A stretch of DNA of 64,000 bases from an uncultured Dehalococcoidia bacterium (GTDB taxonomy: Bacteria > Chloroflexota > Dehalococcoidia > Lucifugimonadales > UBA1123), in contig OY282441.1 of NCBI GenBank assembly GCA_958296105.1, positions 3,048,773 to 3,112,772 on the forward strand. Direction: 5' to 3'. The translations under genes were made by a program, and so were the position numbers. The notes under the pieces were generated by a model. That model made no database searches. It saw only the letters and a program-made list of their open reading frames with translations, and was not told where the DNA came from. The number at the start of each line of letters is the position of its first letter. Within the stretch, counting starts at the first letter, position 1. Below are positions 34,878 to 42,773 of this stretch, in pieces.

Positions 34878-35359
34878 TCTGCGCGACCGTTTCGACGGCA
34901 GCACCACGCCCCTCACCCTCGACGGCTTGGCATACGCGCAGGGGACGACCTACCGCGACGTGGAGGGACAGATCGACTTGGAGTCCGACATGGAAGGCAT
35001 CCGCTGGCTCAGGGAGAACGTGGCGGGTTCGCCGCTGGTACTGGAAGCCAACACGCCCACGTACCGTTGGGGAGGGCGAGTATCTATCCACACCGGCCTG
35101 CCCGGAGTAGTCGGCTGGGAGTGGCGCCAGCAGCAGCGCTGGGATCACCGCTCGGACGTCAGCGAGCGCATCCGAGACGCCTCGCCCCCCAGCCCGTCCG
35201 AGGCGACTGCTCTCATAGAGCGATACGGTCTATGTCGGACAGGTCGAGCGCCTTTACTATTCAGAAGAGGGCATAGCCAAGTTCGATCACGGTCTCATGC
35301 CCAATTTGGAGTTGTCATTCGAGTCCGAGCGCGTGGCGATATATCGGGTGATCGACTGA
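34878..35359 (+). pseudogene. DUF2298 C-terminal fragment, array copy B
   Basis: Carries the same two deletions as copy A and the VID ending; one Gln codon fewer in the CAG run. Frame shifted before the end. Confidence 0.85.
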
Positions 35360-35377
35360 AGCCATCGGAGGAAGCCA

Positions 35378-35581
35378 GTGTGCAGAAGCATCAAACGACT
35401 CAGAAACTCCGACCGCCGCCCCACTGACGCCGAGATCGGCGAAGCCGCGCTCCAGTTCGTTCGCAAGATCAGCGGATACAGGAGACCGTCCAAGGCCAAC
35501 AGGCCCGCGTTCGACCGTGCCGTGTCCGACGTGGCAGCCGCGTCCAGGGTCCTTCTCGACTCCCTAAAGGTCAGGGTCTAG
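35378..35581 (+). CDS. DUF2277 family protein, copy 3
   Basis: 67 aa, GTG start and GGAGG site conserved. Substitutions against copy 1 are Ser11, Arg36, Arg57 and Val58, all outside or conservative in the core helix. Confidence 0.8.
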   Translation: MCRSIKRLRNSDRRPTDAEIGEAALQFVRKISGYRRPSKANRPAFDRAVSDVAAASRVLLDSLKVRV

Positions 35582-35694
35582 CCCGCCCTTGCCGCTCACT
35601 GCGCCGTTGCGCCGCCGTCTATGATTAGCGGCAGCCGCGTCATAAACGAAGATTCGTCGGACGCATTCGCAAGATCAGCGGATACAGGAAACCG

Positions 35695-36176
35695 CCTGCG
35701 CGACCGTTTCGACGGCAGCACCACGCCCCTCACCCTCGACGGCTTGGCATACATGCAGGGGACGACCTACCGCGACGTGGAGGGACAGATCGACTTGGAG
35801 TCCGACATGGAAGGCATCCGCTGGCTCAGGGAGAACGTGGCGGGTTCGCCGCTGGTACTGGAAGCCAACACGCCCACGTACCGTTGGGGAGGGCGAGTAT
35901 CTATCCACACCGGCCTGCCCGGAGTAGTCGGCTGGGAGTGGCGCCAGCAGCAGCGCTGGGATTACCGCTCGGACGTCAGCGAGCGCATCCGAGACGACTC
36001 GCCCCCCAGCCCGTCCGAGGCGACTGCGCTCATAGAGCGATACGGTCTATGTCGGACAGGTCGAGCGACTTTACTATTCAGAAGAAGGCATCTCCAAGTT
36101 CGATCACGGTCTCATGCCCAACTTGGAGTTGTCATTCGAGTCCGAGCGCGTGGCGATATACCGGGTGATCGACTGA
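35695..36176 (+). pseudogene. DUF2298 C-terminal fragment, array copy C
   Basis: Same shared deletions and VID ending as the other array copies. Retains the Met codon of AYMQG like the intact gene, whereas copies A, B and D have AYAQG. Confidence 0.85.
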
Positions 36177-36194
36177 AGCCATCGGAGGAAGCCA

Positions 36195-36398
36195 GTGTGC
36201 AGAATCATCAAACGACTCAGAAACGCCGACCGCCGCCCCACTGACGCCGAGATCGGCGAAGCCGCGCTCCAGTTCGTTCGCAAGATCAGCGGATACAGGA
36301 AGCCGTCCAGGGCCAACAGACCCGCGTTCGACCGCGCCGTGTCCGACGTGGCAGCCGCGTCAAGGATCCTTCTCGACTCCCTAGCTGTCAAGGTCTAG
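36195..36398 (+). CDS. DUF2277 family protein, copy 4
   Basis: 67 aa, GTG start, GGAGG site conserved. It has the most distinctive change, Ile4 for Ser in CRSI, plus Arg39 and a V-K-V ending. Followed by a duplicated 'agctgtcaggt(c/t)tag' tail. Confidence 0.8.
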   Translation: MCRIIKRLRNADRRPTDAEIGEAALQFVRKISGYRKPSRANRPAFDRAVSDVAAASRILLDSLAVKV

Positions 36399-36524
36399 CT
36401 GTCAGGTTATAGCCCGACCTTGCCGCTCACTGCGCCATGGCGCCGCCATCTATGATCAGCGGCTGCCCCGTCATAAACGAAGATTCGTCGGACGCATTCG
36501 CAAGATCAGCGGATACAGGAAACT

Positions 36525-37010
36525 GCCTGCGCGACCGTTTCGACGGCAGCACCACGCCCCTCACCCTCGACGGCTTGGCATACGCGCAGGGGATGACCTA
36601 CCGCGACGTGGAGGGACAGATCGACTTGGAGTCCGACATGGAAGGTATACGCTGGCTCAGGGAGAACGTGGCGGGTTCGCCGCTCGTACTGGAAGCCAAC
36701 ACGCCCACGTACCGTTGGGGAGGGCGAGTATCTATCCACACCGGCCTGCCCGGAGTAGTCGGCTGGGAGTGGCACCAGCAGCAGCAGCGCTGGGATTACC
36801 GCTCGGACGTCAGCGAGCGCATCCGAGACGACTCGCCCCCCAGCCCGTCCGAGGCGACTGCGCTCATAGAGCGATACGGTCTATGTCGGACAGGTCGAGC
36901 GCCTTTACTATTCAGAAGAGGGCATAGCCAAGTTCGATCATGGTCTCATGCCCAATTTGGAGTTGTCATTCGAGTCCGAGCGCGTGGCGATATACCGTGT
37001 GATCGACTGA
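36525..37010 (+). pseudogene. DUF2298 C-terminal fragment, array copy D
   Basis: Same deletions and VID ending. Has acctgcc changed to actgcc at the unit start and a Met in GMTYRD. Last fragment before DUF2277 copy 5. Confidence 0.85.
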
Positions 37011-37028
37011 AGCCATCGGAGGAAGCCA

Positions 37029-37232
37029 GTGTGCAGAAGCATCAAACGACTCAGAAACGCCGACCGCCGCCCCACTGACGCCGAGATCGGCGAAGCCGCG
37101 CTCCAGTTCGTTCGCAAGATCAGCGGATACAGGAGACCGTCCAAGGCCAACAGGCCCGCGTTCGACCGCGCCGTGTCCGACGTGGCAGCCGCGTCCAGGA
37201 TCCTTCTCGACTCCCTAGCCGTCAGGGCCTAG
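37029..37232 (+). CDS. DUF2277 family protein, copy 5
   Basis: 67 aa, GTG start, GGAGG site conserved; ends L-A-V-R-A instead of L-K-V-R-V. Convergent with the SDR gene whose 3' end is repeated in every unit. Confidence 0.8.
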   Translation: MCRSIKRLRNADRRPTDAEIGEAALQFVRKISGYRRPSKANRPAFDRAVSDVAAASRILLDSLAVRA

Positions 37233-37343
37233 CCCGACCTTGCCGCTCAGTGCGCCGTGGCCCCGCCATCTATGATCAGCGGCTGCCGCGTCTATGATCT
37301 TTCTCGACTCCCTAGAGGTCAGGGTCTAGCCCGATCTTGCCGC

Positions 37344-38108
37344 TCACTGCGCCGTAGCGCCGCCGTCTATGATCAGCGGCTGCCCCGTCATAAACGAAGA
37401 TTCGTCGGACGCGAGAAACAGAGCGCCGTATGCGATCTCTCGCGGCTTGCCGTGGCGCTTCATGAAGTTGGAGTTCGCCGCGTCAGACAGAAACGCTTCC
37501 CGGTCCTCTCCTGTGAATTGGCGGTGCAGCTCCGTCGCCTGCGTGAGTATCGCGCCCGGACAGACACAGTTCACGCGGATGTTGTCTGGCGCAAGGTCGA
37601 GCGCGAGGCATCGCGTCAGCTGCATCAGCGCGCCCTTGGACGTGTTGTAAGGCACGAACGCAGGCGCGGCCACGAAGCTGGACACCGAGGCGATGTTCAC
37701 CACCGCGCCGCCGCCGGCCGCGCGCATGTGTCGCAGCGCGTGCTTGACGGTGTAGGCGGCTCCTAGGACGTTGACCCCCAGCGCCCGCCGCCACTGCTCA
37801 TCCGTCACGTCCTCGACCTTGCCGAACACGAACGCCGCCGCATCGTTGACGAGGACGTTGACCCCGCCATAGCTGGCTGCTGCGGCCTCGATCAGGCTGG
37901 CAGCCTGATCTTCCGAAGATACGTCTGTTCTTACGAACACCGCATCGCCGACCGCGCTCCTGATGAGCCTTGCCGTCTCCTCCCCGCCCTCGACGTCGAT
38001 GTCGCCTATGACGACCTTCGCGCCCTCCTCCGCGAACAGCTCGCAGATCGCTCGACCGATCCCCGCCGCCCCGCCGGTTACGATTGCTACCCTGTCTTCG
38101 AGTCTCAT
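37344..38108 (-). CDS. SDR family oxidoreductase
   Basis: 254-aa classical short-chain dehydrogenase. TGGAAGIG (11-18) binds the cofactor, GDIDVEGG supplies the NAD-type Asp after beta-2, NDAAAF replaces the usual NNAG, and the catalytic set is Ser in NIASVSS (about 141), Tyr/Lys in YNTSK (about 154-158). PGAILT follows. NAD dependence is suggested by the Asp. The C-terminus SSFMTGQPLIIDGG is normal, but the coding of its last 20 residues occurs repeatedly in the array. Lies 17 bases downstream of the rhamnose-mutarotase-like gene. Confidence 0.88.
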   Translation of the reverse strand: MRLEDRVAIVTGGAAGIGRAICELFAEEGAKVVIGDIDVEGGEETARLIRSAVGDAVFVRTDVSSEDQAASLIEAAAASYGGVNVLVNDAAAFVFGKVEDVTDEQWRRALGVNVLGAAYTVKHALRHMRAAGGGAVVNIASVSSFVAAPAFVPYNTSKGALMQLTRCLALDLAPDNIRVNCVCPGAILTQATELHRQFTGEDREAFLSDAANSNFMKRHGKPREIAYGALFLASDESSFMTGQPLIIDGGATAQ

Positions 38109-38125
38109 AGATTCACCACAGTATC

Positions 38126-38449
38126 TCAGTCCGTGTGGAACACCTCTTCGAGCTCCAACATCATCTGGTCAGGATGCGCTCCGGACGGAATCTCGAAGTA
38201 CGGAGCCATGAACTCCTGCCAGCGCGCGTTGGCGTTCTCTCCAGACATGCCGGCGAGCGCGGCGGCGAAATCCTCTTCAGCCTCGAAGTACCCAAACAGC
38301 AGACCGTCCTCACGCGAGAACAGCGAATAGTTGCGCCATCCATTTCGGCGCAGAGCGTCGAGCATCTCCGGCCATACGTCTCGGTGATGGCGCTTGTACT
38401 CTTCGAGCATATCCTCCCTCACCTTGAGAAGGAATCCGACGCGCTTGAT
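38126..38449 (-). CDS. L-rhamnose mutarotase (DUF718) family protein with a non-standard start
   Basis: 107 aa: KRVGFLLKVREDMLEEYKRH, HHRDVWPEMLDAL, GWRNYSLFSREDGLLFGYFE and NARWQEFMAPYFE are the RhaM landmarks, including the conserved active-site Tyr and His. Family proteins start right at this first strand, yet no ATG/GTG/TTG occurs there. A GGAGG sits 6 bases upstream of an ATC codon (38447-38449), which I use as the start; the nearest in-frame ATG would cut off the first strand. It may be a rare ATC start, a point mutation or a sequencing error. Probably cotranscribed with the SDR. Confidence 0.75.
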   Translation of the reverse strand: MKRVGFLLKVREDMLEEYKRHHRDVWPEMLDALRRNGWRNYSLFSREDGLLFGYFEAEEDFAAALAGMSGENANARWQEFMAPYFEIPSGAHPDQMMLELEEVFHTD

Positions 38450-38604
38450 ATCGAACCTCCAATCGAGCCGACGAATCCATTCCCACTCTATGGGAGACGG
38501 TGGTACACCTCTCCCGTCAAATTCAGCGGTGGAGCGGGAGACCACATTCGAACCGGCCACAGCCTGCTTGGAAGACAGACTTTGTACCTTGATACAGATA
38601 TATT

Positions 38605-39180
38605 CTAAACCATTCTTCTGGCGCGGCGCACGCCCCACAGATGAGAAAGTCCGTCCATCTTCTGCTTCAGCGGCGCTAAGCAGGACGGGCAGAGGACGCC
38701 CTCCACCAGAATCTCGGTGTGCGGAACGCTTCCACCCGCCAGCCGTCCGTGTCGTCCGAGCATCCGTCGTAGAGACGCGAGCGCCTGACCGACGGGATTC
38801 GAGCGTATCCGTTCTTCATCGTCTCCTTGCTCATGATCAAGTAGAGCGCCCCACGCTCCACCGACACCTCGCCGACGCGCTCGATGTCCGTGGCTGTCCT
38901 GACGATCTCGGCGCGGACTAAAGACTAAGGGGAGTATGCGCTCGACCTCGCGCTTCCACTCGCCGAGCAGGTGAGTCGGGCAGATGATGCGGACGCGCCT
39001 GAAGGCGTTCATCTCGGCTGCTGCTGCCATGAACGTCTTGCCCGTTCCCATCTCGCCCGCCATCTGCGTTCTTCTGCGCGCTTCCAGCGAGGCGGCGACG
39101 GCGTGCAGTTCGCTCACGTGGGCGACGGCGCGGCCTTCGTAGTCCGCGTCTATTCCGTAGCCCGTGCAGGTCATTTCCAC
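38605..39180 (-). pseudogene. Decayed DEAD/SNF2-type helicase remnant
   Basis: The frame starting at 39180 has a good Walker A (MAGEMGTGKTFMAAAA, about residues 40-55) and IICPTHLLGEWKREVERILP (motif Ia/Ib-like), then loses homology. A second minus-strand frame at 38676-38867 continues with VERGALYLIMSKETMKNGYAR, which belongs later in the same helicase family, and a Cys pair (CPSCLAPL) follows. So a mobile-element-type helicase was truncated and frameshifted here. No C-terminal helicase domain remains. Confidence 0.7.
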
Positions 39181-39232
39181 TCCTTTCCGCGAAAACTAAG
39201 AAGCTCCGCCTTCCCTTTTGGGAGATGAACGC

Positions 39233-39271
39233 AAAAAGGGACGGAGGCCCCTTTCGGGGAGCCTCCGTCCC
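39233..39271 (-). terminator. Strong intrinsic terminator of the first coiled-coil gene
   Basis: On the minus strand, gggacggaggc and gcctccgtccc form a perfect 11-bp stem, extended by cccc/gggg in the loop, followed by TTTTT. It lies about 30 bases after the stop at 39302. Confidence 0.85.
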
Positions 39272-39301
39272 TCGTGGACGGGTTGGCTGGTTTCGCGGAC
39301 G

Positions 39302-40258
39302 CTAGCGCCGCGACCTCATCATAAACACTTCCACGCCTCTGTCATTGGCATAGAGCCTGTCCTGCTCGGACATCTCGCTCCCGTACACAGCTGGCAGGAC
39401 CTCCGCGTCCGGATAGACCCCGGCAAGCGCTTCCGCGCTTTTCACCGCCCTGTCCACGTCCTCACGGTCGAGACGATTGGACACCTCGACGGGGACGTAT
39501 ACCTCTTGTGTCGAGCCGCGTCTGCGCGCGCTGGCGATCAGGTCAGTGTTCATCAGCCGCGTGTACTGCTCCTCTGTGATGTCGTCTCTCTCCTCAGCCT
39601 CGTGGACGGCGTTGTCGAACGCGGGCAGATCCCCCGCCGGATAGAGCGCCCTGGCCACTCGGACTCTGCGCATCCCCAGTCTGGTGGCCAGCAGCCCGTG
39701 GATTCTGCCCTGAAGCCGCATCTCCATGTGGTCGCCCTTCATACTGTCATGGTCACCTTTCATGCTGTAGAGATCGCCCTTGACGCTGTAGATGTCGTCC
39801 CTCATGCTGTAGATGTCACCCTTCATGCTGTAGAGATCGCCCTTGACGCTGTAGATGTCACCCTTCATGACGCCGATGTCGTCCTTCATGCTGTCGATGT
39901 CCTGTTTCATGACGCCGACGGTCTCTTCCAGCCGAACATGCGAGTCCACCAGTTGCGCGATGGTGGTCTCGTGTCGCGTCTGCGTCTCCAACATCCGCGC
40001 CTGCGTCTCCAGGATCTGCGCTATAGTGGCATCCTGCGCGTCTAAGCGCGCGTTGGTGGACTCCATGAACCGCTGGAGTGTGTTCTCCGTGTTGGCCTGC
40101 GCCGCCGCCAGCTGCTGAACGACGCCCTCCAGCGCGTCGAACCTCTGCGGCAGAGCCAGCAGCTCGCGGGTCAGCAGCCGCGCGCGAACCGCCTCCAGCC
40201 ACTGCGGGTTCTCGTCCATGATTCGGATGAAGTCTTCTATGGTGTCGATGCTGGCCAT
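39302..40258 (-). CDS. Coiled-coil protein with nine 7-residue repeats, nuclease-like C-terminus
   Basis: 318 aa. The N-terminal 30 residues (IEDFIRIMDENPQWLEAVRA RLLTRELL in pieces) are shared with the paralogue at 40740. Residues 40-110 are coiled coil. Then nine consecutive MK(G/D)D(I/L)YS-type heptads (about 116-178) give a 21-base DNA period. The C-terminal 120 residues, EVYVPVEVSNRLDREDVDRA and SAEALAGVYPDAEVLPAVYG, resemble the restriction-fold tail of this Chloroflexota/cyanobacterial family. GGAGGGGTGAA precedes the ATG and a TACAAT -10-like box lies at 40276-40281. Function unknown. Confidence 0.75.
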   Translation of the reverse strand: MASIDTIEDFIRIMDENPQWLEAVRARLLTRELLALPQRFDALEGVVQQLAAAQANTENTLQRFMESTNARLDAQDATIAQILETQARMLETQTRHETTIAQLVDSHVRLEETVGVMKQDIDSMKDDIGVMKGDIYSVKGDLYSMKGDIYSMRDDIYSVKGDLYSMKGDHDSMKGDHMEMRLQGRIHGLLATRLGMRRVRVARALYPAGDLPAFDNAVHEAEERDDITEEQYTRLMNTDLIASARRRGSTQEVYVPVEVSNRLDREDVDRAVKSAEALAGVYPDAEVLPAVYGSEMSEQDRLYANDRGVEVFMMRSRR

Positions 40259-40411
40259 TTCACCCCTCCACTGGGATTGTAGTGTACAAGACGAGAGGCA
40301 GGCGTTCCAGCGGAGCGCTTATCCATGCCAATGACCTATTCGACGCCGAAGCGCCTAGATGCGCTTGGTGTTCAGGTAGAGCTCGGGTAGGACATCTAGG
40401 TTTCAGCCCCT

Positions 40412-40618
40412 CTATCTTCGCGCCTCGCTCCCCCGAATCAGCGCCGCGATGTTCCTCGTCTTGTCGTCCGTGACCAAGCTGCCGATCACCGAAATCGCTC
40501 CGAGCCAGCCCAGGAACCACACGATGCCGAGGACGCTCGCCACCACGAAGGCAAGCATCCTGAGCGGGAGCTACACCATCCTAATCGTCTTGAACATTTC
40601 GATCATGTCCACTGCCAT
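40412..40618 (-). pseudogene. Small membrane protein gene with an in-frame amber stop
   Basis: From an ATG at 40618 with AGGAAGGGG upstream, the frame encodes MAVDMIEMFKTIRMV, then TAG, then LPLRMLAFVVASVLGIVWFLG and a further hydrophobic stretch GAISVIGSLV, ending KTRNIAALIRGSEARR. Either a nonsense mutation (CAG to TAG) has broken a 68-aa protein, or the internal ATG at 40558 is used for a 48-aa version; that ATG has no good ribosome-binding site. The 40262-40411 remainder of the gap shows nothing recognisable. Confidence 0.5.
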
Positions 40619-40682
40619 ATCCCCCTTCCTATAAGTTGTACCAGCCACCATGTTGGGCGAACGGGAACGCCTTGAACGCAGA

Positions 40683-40719
40683 AAGGGCCGGATGCCCCTC
40701 TCGGCAACCTCCGGCCCTT
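40683..40719 (-). terminator. Intrinsic terminator of the second coiled-coil gene
   Basis: aagggccgga/tccggccctt 10-bp stem, on the minus strand followed by TTTC, 20 bases after the stop at 40740. The same position and style as the terminator at 39233. Confidence 0.7.
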
Positions 40720-40739
40720 GTGATGTGGCTATAGGTCGG

Positions 40740-41756
40740 TTAGTCCGCTTGCGGAATCCTGTCGGGCAGCTCGTACCAGAGCGCCCTCTTGGTATCGATG
40801 AATCTCCGCTTCACCCGGTCGGTCACCTTTACCCCGGCCACCATCGCATGGGCAGGAAGTCCGGTGAATCTCGTGAGGAACTCTGCGTTGCGGATGGCCC
40901 TCCTAGTGTCGCCTCTGTCCACAGTGTACGAAAACTCCGCGGCAACGTAGCAGTCCACACCGTCCGAATCCGTGATCTTCATGATGAGATCCGCAACACT
41001 GAAGCTCACTATGTCATCCCGAGAGATGCCGCTGGTGTCGGCGTCATTGAGTATCTTCCAGATGTTCTCTTGGGAAAGAGTCTGCTTCAGCTGGAAGCCG
41101 TGCCTGAATGCCATAGCATAGGCGTGTTTGGAACTCTGGATACTTGCGTGGTGGCCTTTCATGACGCCTACGTCCTCGTTCATTGTCTCTTGCAGCGTCG
41201 CAAGTTTCGCAACCGTGCCTTCCAGTCGAACCTGGGACGCCGCGAGCTCCGCAACGGTGTTTTCCAGCCTGACGTAAGACGCTTCGAGCGCGTCCATCCG
41301 CCTGTTGGTGGTCTCGACGAACTTCTGGAAGGTGTTTTCCAGCCTAGCGTGAGACGCCGCGAGCTCCGCAACGGTGTTATCCATCCTAGCGTTGGACGCT
41401 TCGAGCGCGTCCATCCGCCTGTTGGTAGTCTCGACGAATTTCTGGAGGGTGTTTTCCAGCCTAGCCTGAGACGCTTCGAGTGCGCCCAGCCGCCTATTGG
41501 TGGTCTGCATGAACTCTTGGGTAGTCTCGACGAACTTCTGGAAGGTGTTCTCCAGCCTGACTTGAGACGCCGCCAACTCTGCAACGGTGTTTTCCAGCCT
41601 GACGTGGGACGCCGCCAGCTCCATGACGACCTGCGGCAGCCCCAGCAGCTCACGGGTGAGCACCCGGACGCGAATTTCCTCCAGCCAGTCCGGGTTCTCG
41701 TCCAGAACGCGGATGAAGTCCTGTATGTTGTCGATGGCGGTCACCTCTGCCTCCAT
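40740..41756 (-). CDS. Coiled-coil protein with PD-(D/E)XK-like C-terminus (paralogue of the previous)
   Basis: 338 aa. Starts with DNIQDFIRVLDENPDWLEEI, closely like the 39302 protein. Residues 40-195 are a long coiled coil of repeated blocks (LENTVAELAASQVR, FVETTNRRMDALEAS). The C-terminal third has VADLIMKI, then VDCYVAAEFSYTVDRGDTRRA IRNAEFLTRF in pieces, giving the D...E pattern of a restriction-like fold. A TATACT (41766-41771) ends only 9 bases before the ATG and no ribosome-binding site is visible, suggesting a leaderless transcript. Confidence 0.75.
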   Translation of the reverse strand: MEAEVTAIDNIQDFIRVLDENPDWLEEIRVRVLTRELLGLPQVVMELAASHVRLENTVAELAASQVRLENTFQKFVETTQEFMQTTNRRLGALEASQARLENTLQKFVETTNRRMDALEASNARMDNTVAELAASHARLENTFQKFVETTNRRMDALEASYVRLENTVAELAASQVRLEGTVAKLATLQETMNEDVGVMKGHHASIQSSKHAYAMAFRHGFQLKQTLSQENIWKILNDADTSGISRDDIVSFSVADLIMKITDSDGVDCYVAAEFSYTVDRGDTRRAIRNAEFLTRFTGLPAHAMVAGVKVTDRVKRRFIDTKRALWYELPDRIPQAD

Positions 41757-41780
41757 TGAACCTACAGTATACAGAACGAT

Positions 41781-41809
41781 GGGCTGGCGTTCCAGCGAAT
41801 CGCCAGCCC
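41781..41809. terminator. Hairpin between the coiled-coil and enoyl-CoA hydratase genes
   Basis: gggctggcg/cgccagccc 9-bp stem with an 11-base loop, 80 bases after the enoyl-CoA hydratase stop. No U-run on either side, so terminator function is weakly supported. Confidence 0.35.
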
Positions 41810-41890
41810 CTGAGCCTTCCCCAGTAGAGCGAGCAGCTCCCGCGATGCCCCTGATCGAACGGCTACGTCTATGGCGCGTCCGCGTCCGCG

Positions 41891-42667
41891 CTACTTGCCA
41901 ACGAACATAGGCGTCCGCTTCTCCGCGAACGCCTCGATGCCTTCCTGCGCGTCTCTGGTGCGCTGAAGGCGGCGGTTGACTATGCCCGCCAGCCGCACCC
42001 TGTCTTCTAGGCGCATGTTGAGACCGCGCACCGCCACCTCCTTGATCGCGCGCATGGCGAGCGGGGCGTTGTTCATAAGAGTATCCACGTACTCTTGCGT
42101 CGCCTCTTCGAGACGCTCATGGGGAACGACCCTGTTGATTAGCCCAAGCTCCAGCGCGCGCTCTGCCGAGATCATGTTCCCCGTGAACAGGAACTCGAAT
42201 GCGAAGTTGAGCGGGACGCGGTGGGCGAGCATACACGGGCCGCTGACCGAGCCGATGCCCCGCCGCGCCTGCGGCCAGCCGAACTGCGCCCGGTCGGACG
42301 CTATTCTGATGTCCGACGCCAGCGCGATCCCCCCGCCCTGAGCCAGGCAGAATCCGTTGATGGACGCGATGATCGGCTTGTATATCTGAGTCTGGTATAC
42401 GTAGAGGTCCTCGGTGGATATCTCGTCCTCGTACAGGTCGTCCCCTCGCCCGGACATCGAGACCAGATCGTGGCCCACCGAGAAGGCGCGCCCCCTGCCC
42501 GTTATGACCGCCATCCACACCTCCGGGTTGTCGTTCACGTCGTGCATGACGCGCCATATCTCGTTGCGCATCTCCACGTCTATGGCGTTCAGCTTGTCCG
42601 GCCTGTTGAGCGTAACGTATCCGACCCTGTCTCTGATCTCGTACTCGACTGTTGACACTGTTGACAT
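41891..42667 (-). CDS. Enoyl-CoA hydratase/isomerase family protein
   Basis: 258-aa crotonase. LNRPDKLNAID (about 21-31), GRGRAFSVGHDL (oxyanion-hole Gly, about 61-72), ASINGFCLAQGGGIALASDIRIAS (in part; second oxyanion Gly and catalytic-position residues, about 101-125) are the family motifs. The usual catalytic Glu after FGxPE is replaced (FGWPQARRGIG), so it may be a different crotonase activity such as isomerase or thioesterase. GGAAAGGG precedes the ATG at 42667. Divergent from the ThDP enzyme. Confidence 0.85.
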   Translation of the reverse strand: MSTVSTVEYEIRDRVGYVTLNRPDKLNAIDVEMRNEIWRVMHDVNDNPEVWMAVITGRGRAFSVGHDLVSMSGRGDDLYEDEISTEDLYVYQTQIYKPIIASINGFCLAQGGGIALASDIRIASDRAQFGWPQARRGIGSVSGPCMLAHRVPLNFAFEFLFTGNMISAERALELGLINRVVPHERLEEATQEYVDTLMNNAPLAMRAIKEVAVRGLNMRLEDRVRLAGIVNRRLQRTRDAQEGIEAFAEKRTPMFVGK

Positions 42668-42773
42668 GGTTTTCCCTTTCCAGCGTACACTAACCACCTG
42701 CCGCTGACTTATGATACCCTTGCCCTGTCTTTCAGCGCCATTTTCGCAGTCAGCCCACGGTCAGGAGATACGA

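Larger units (their letters stand above)
33612..37343. repeat. Chimeric tandem array: DUF2298 C-terminus, DUF2277 gene and SDR 3' end
   Basis: Repeating unit of about 817-834 bp (first interval 917). Order in each unit: the last 20 codons plus stop of the convergent SDR gene (minus-strand sense), about 27 bases from inside DUF2277 (ttcgcaagatcagcggatac), about 485 bases of the DUF2298 gene 3' end, then a complete DUF2277 gene. DUF2277 starts lie at 33630, 34547, 35378, 36195 and 37029. Extra mini-duplications of [DUF2277 3' end + SDR 3' end] flank both ends (33840-33960 and 37257-37380). No other gene is present in this 3.7 kb. Confidence 0.93.

Noticed and set aside
33955-37078. Four ~207-213-aa open frames in the array
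   Set aside because: They start in antisense SDR sequence, run through the DUF2298 piece, change frame at the shared deletion and end inside DUF2277 out of frame. They have no ribosome-binding site, so I list them as pseudogene fragments.
33612-37343. Integron- or phage-type cassette array
   Set aside because: No attC-like folded sites, integrase or tail-fibre genes were found; unit boundaries lie in gene ends and fit tandem duplication.
39730-39900. Regular 21-base repeats resembling a CRISPR array
   Set aside because: They encode consecutive heptads of a coiled-coil protein in frame, with no unique spacers and no cas genes nearby.
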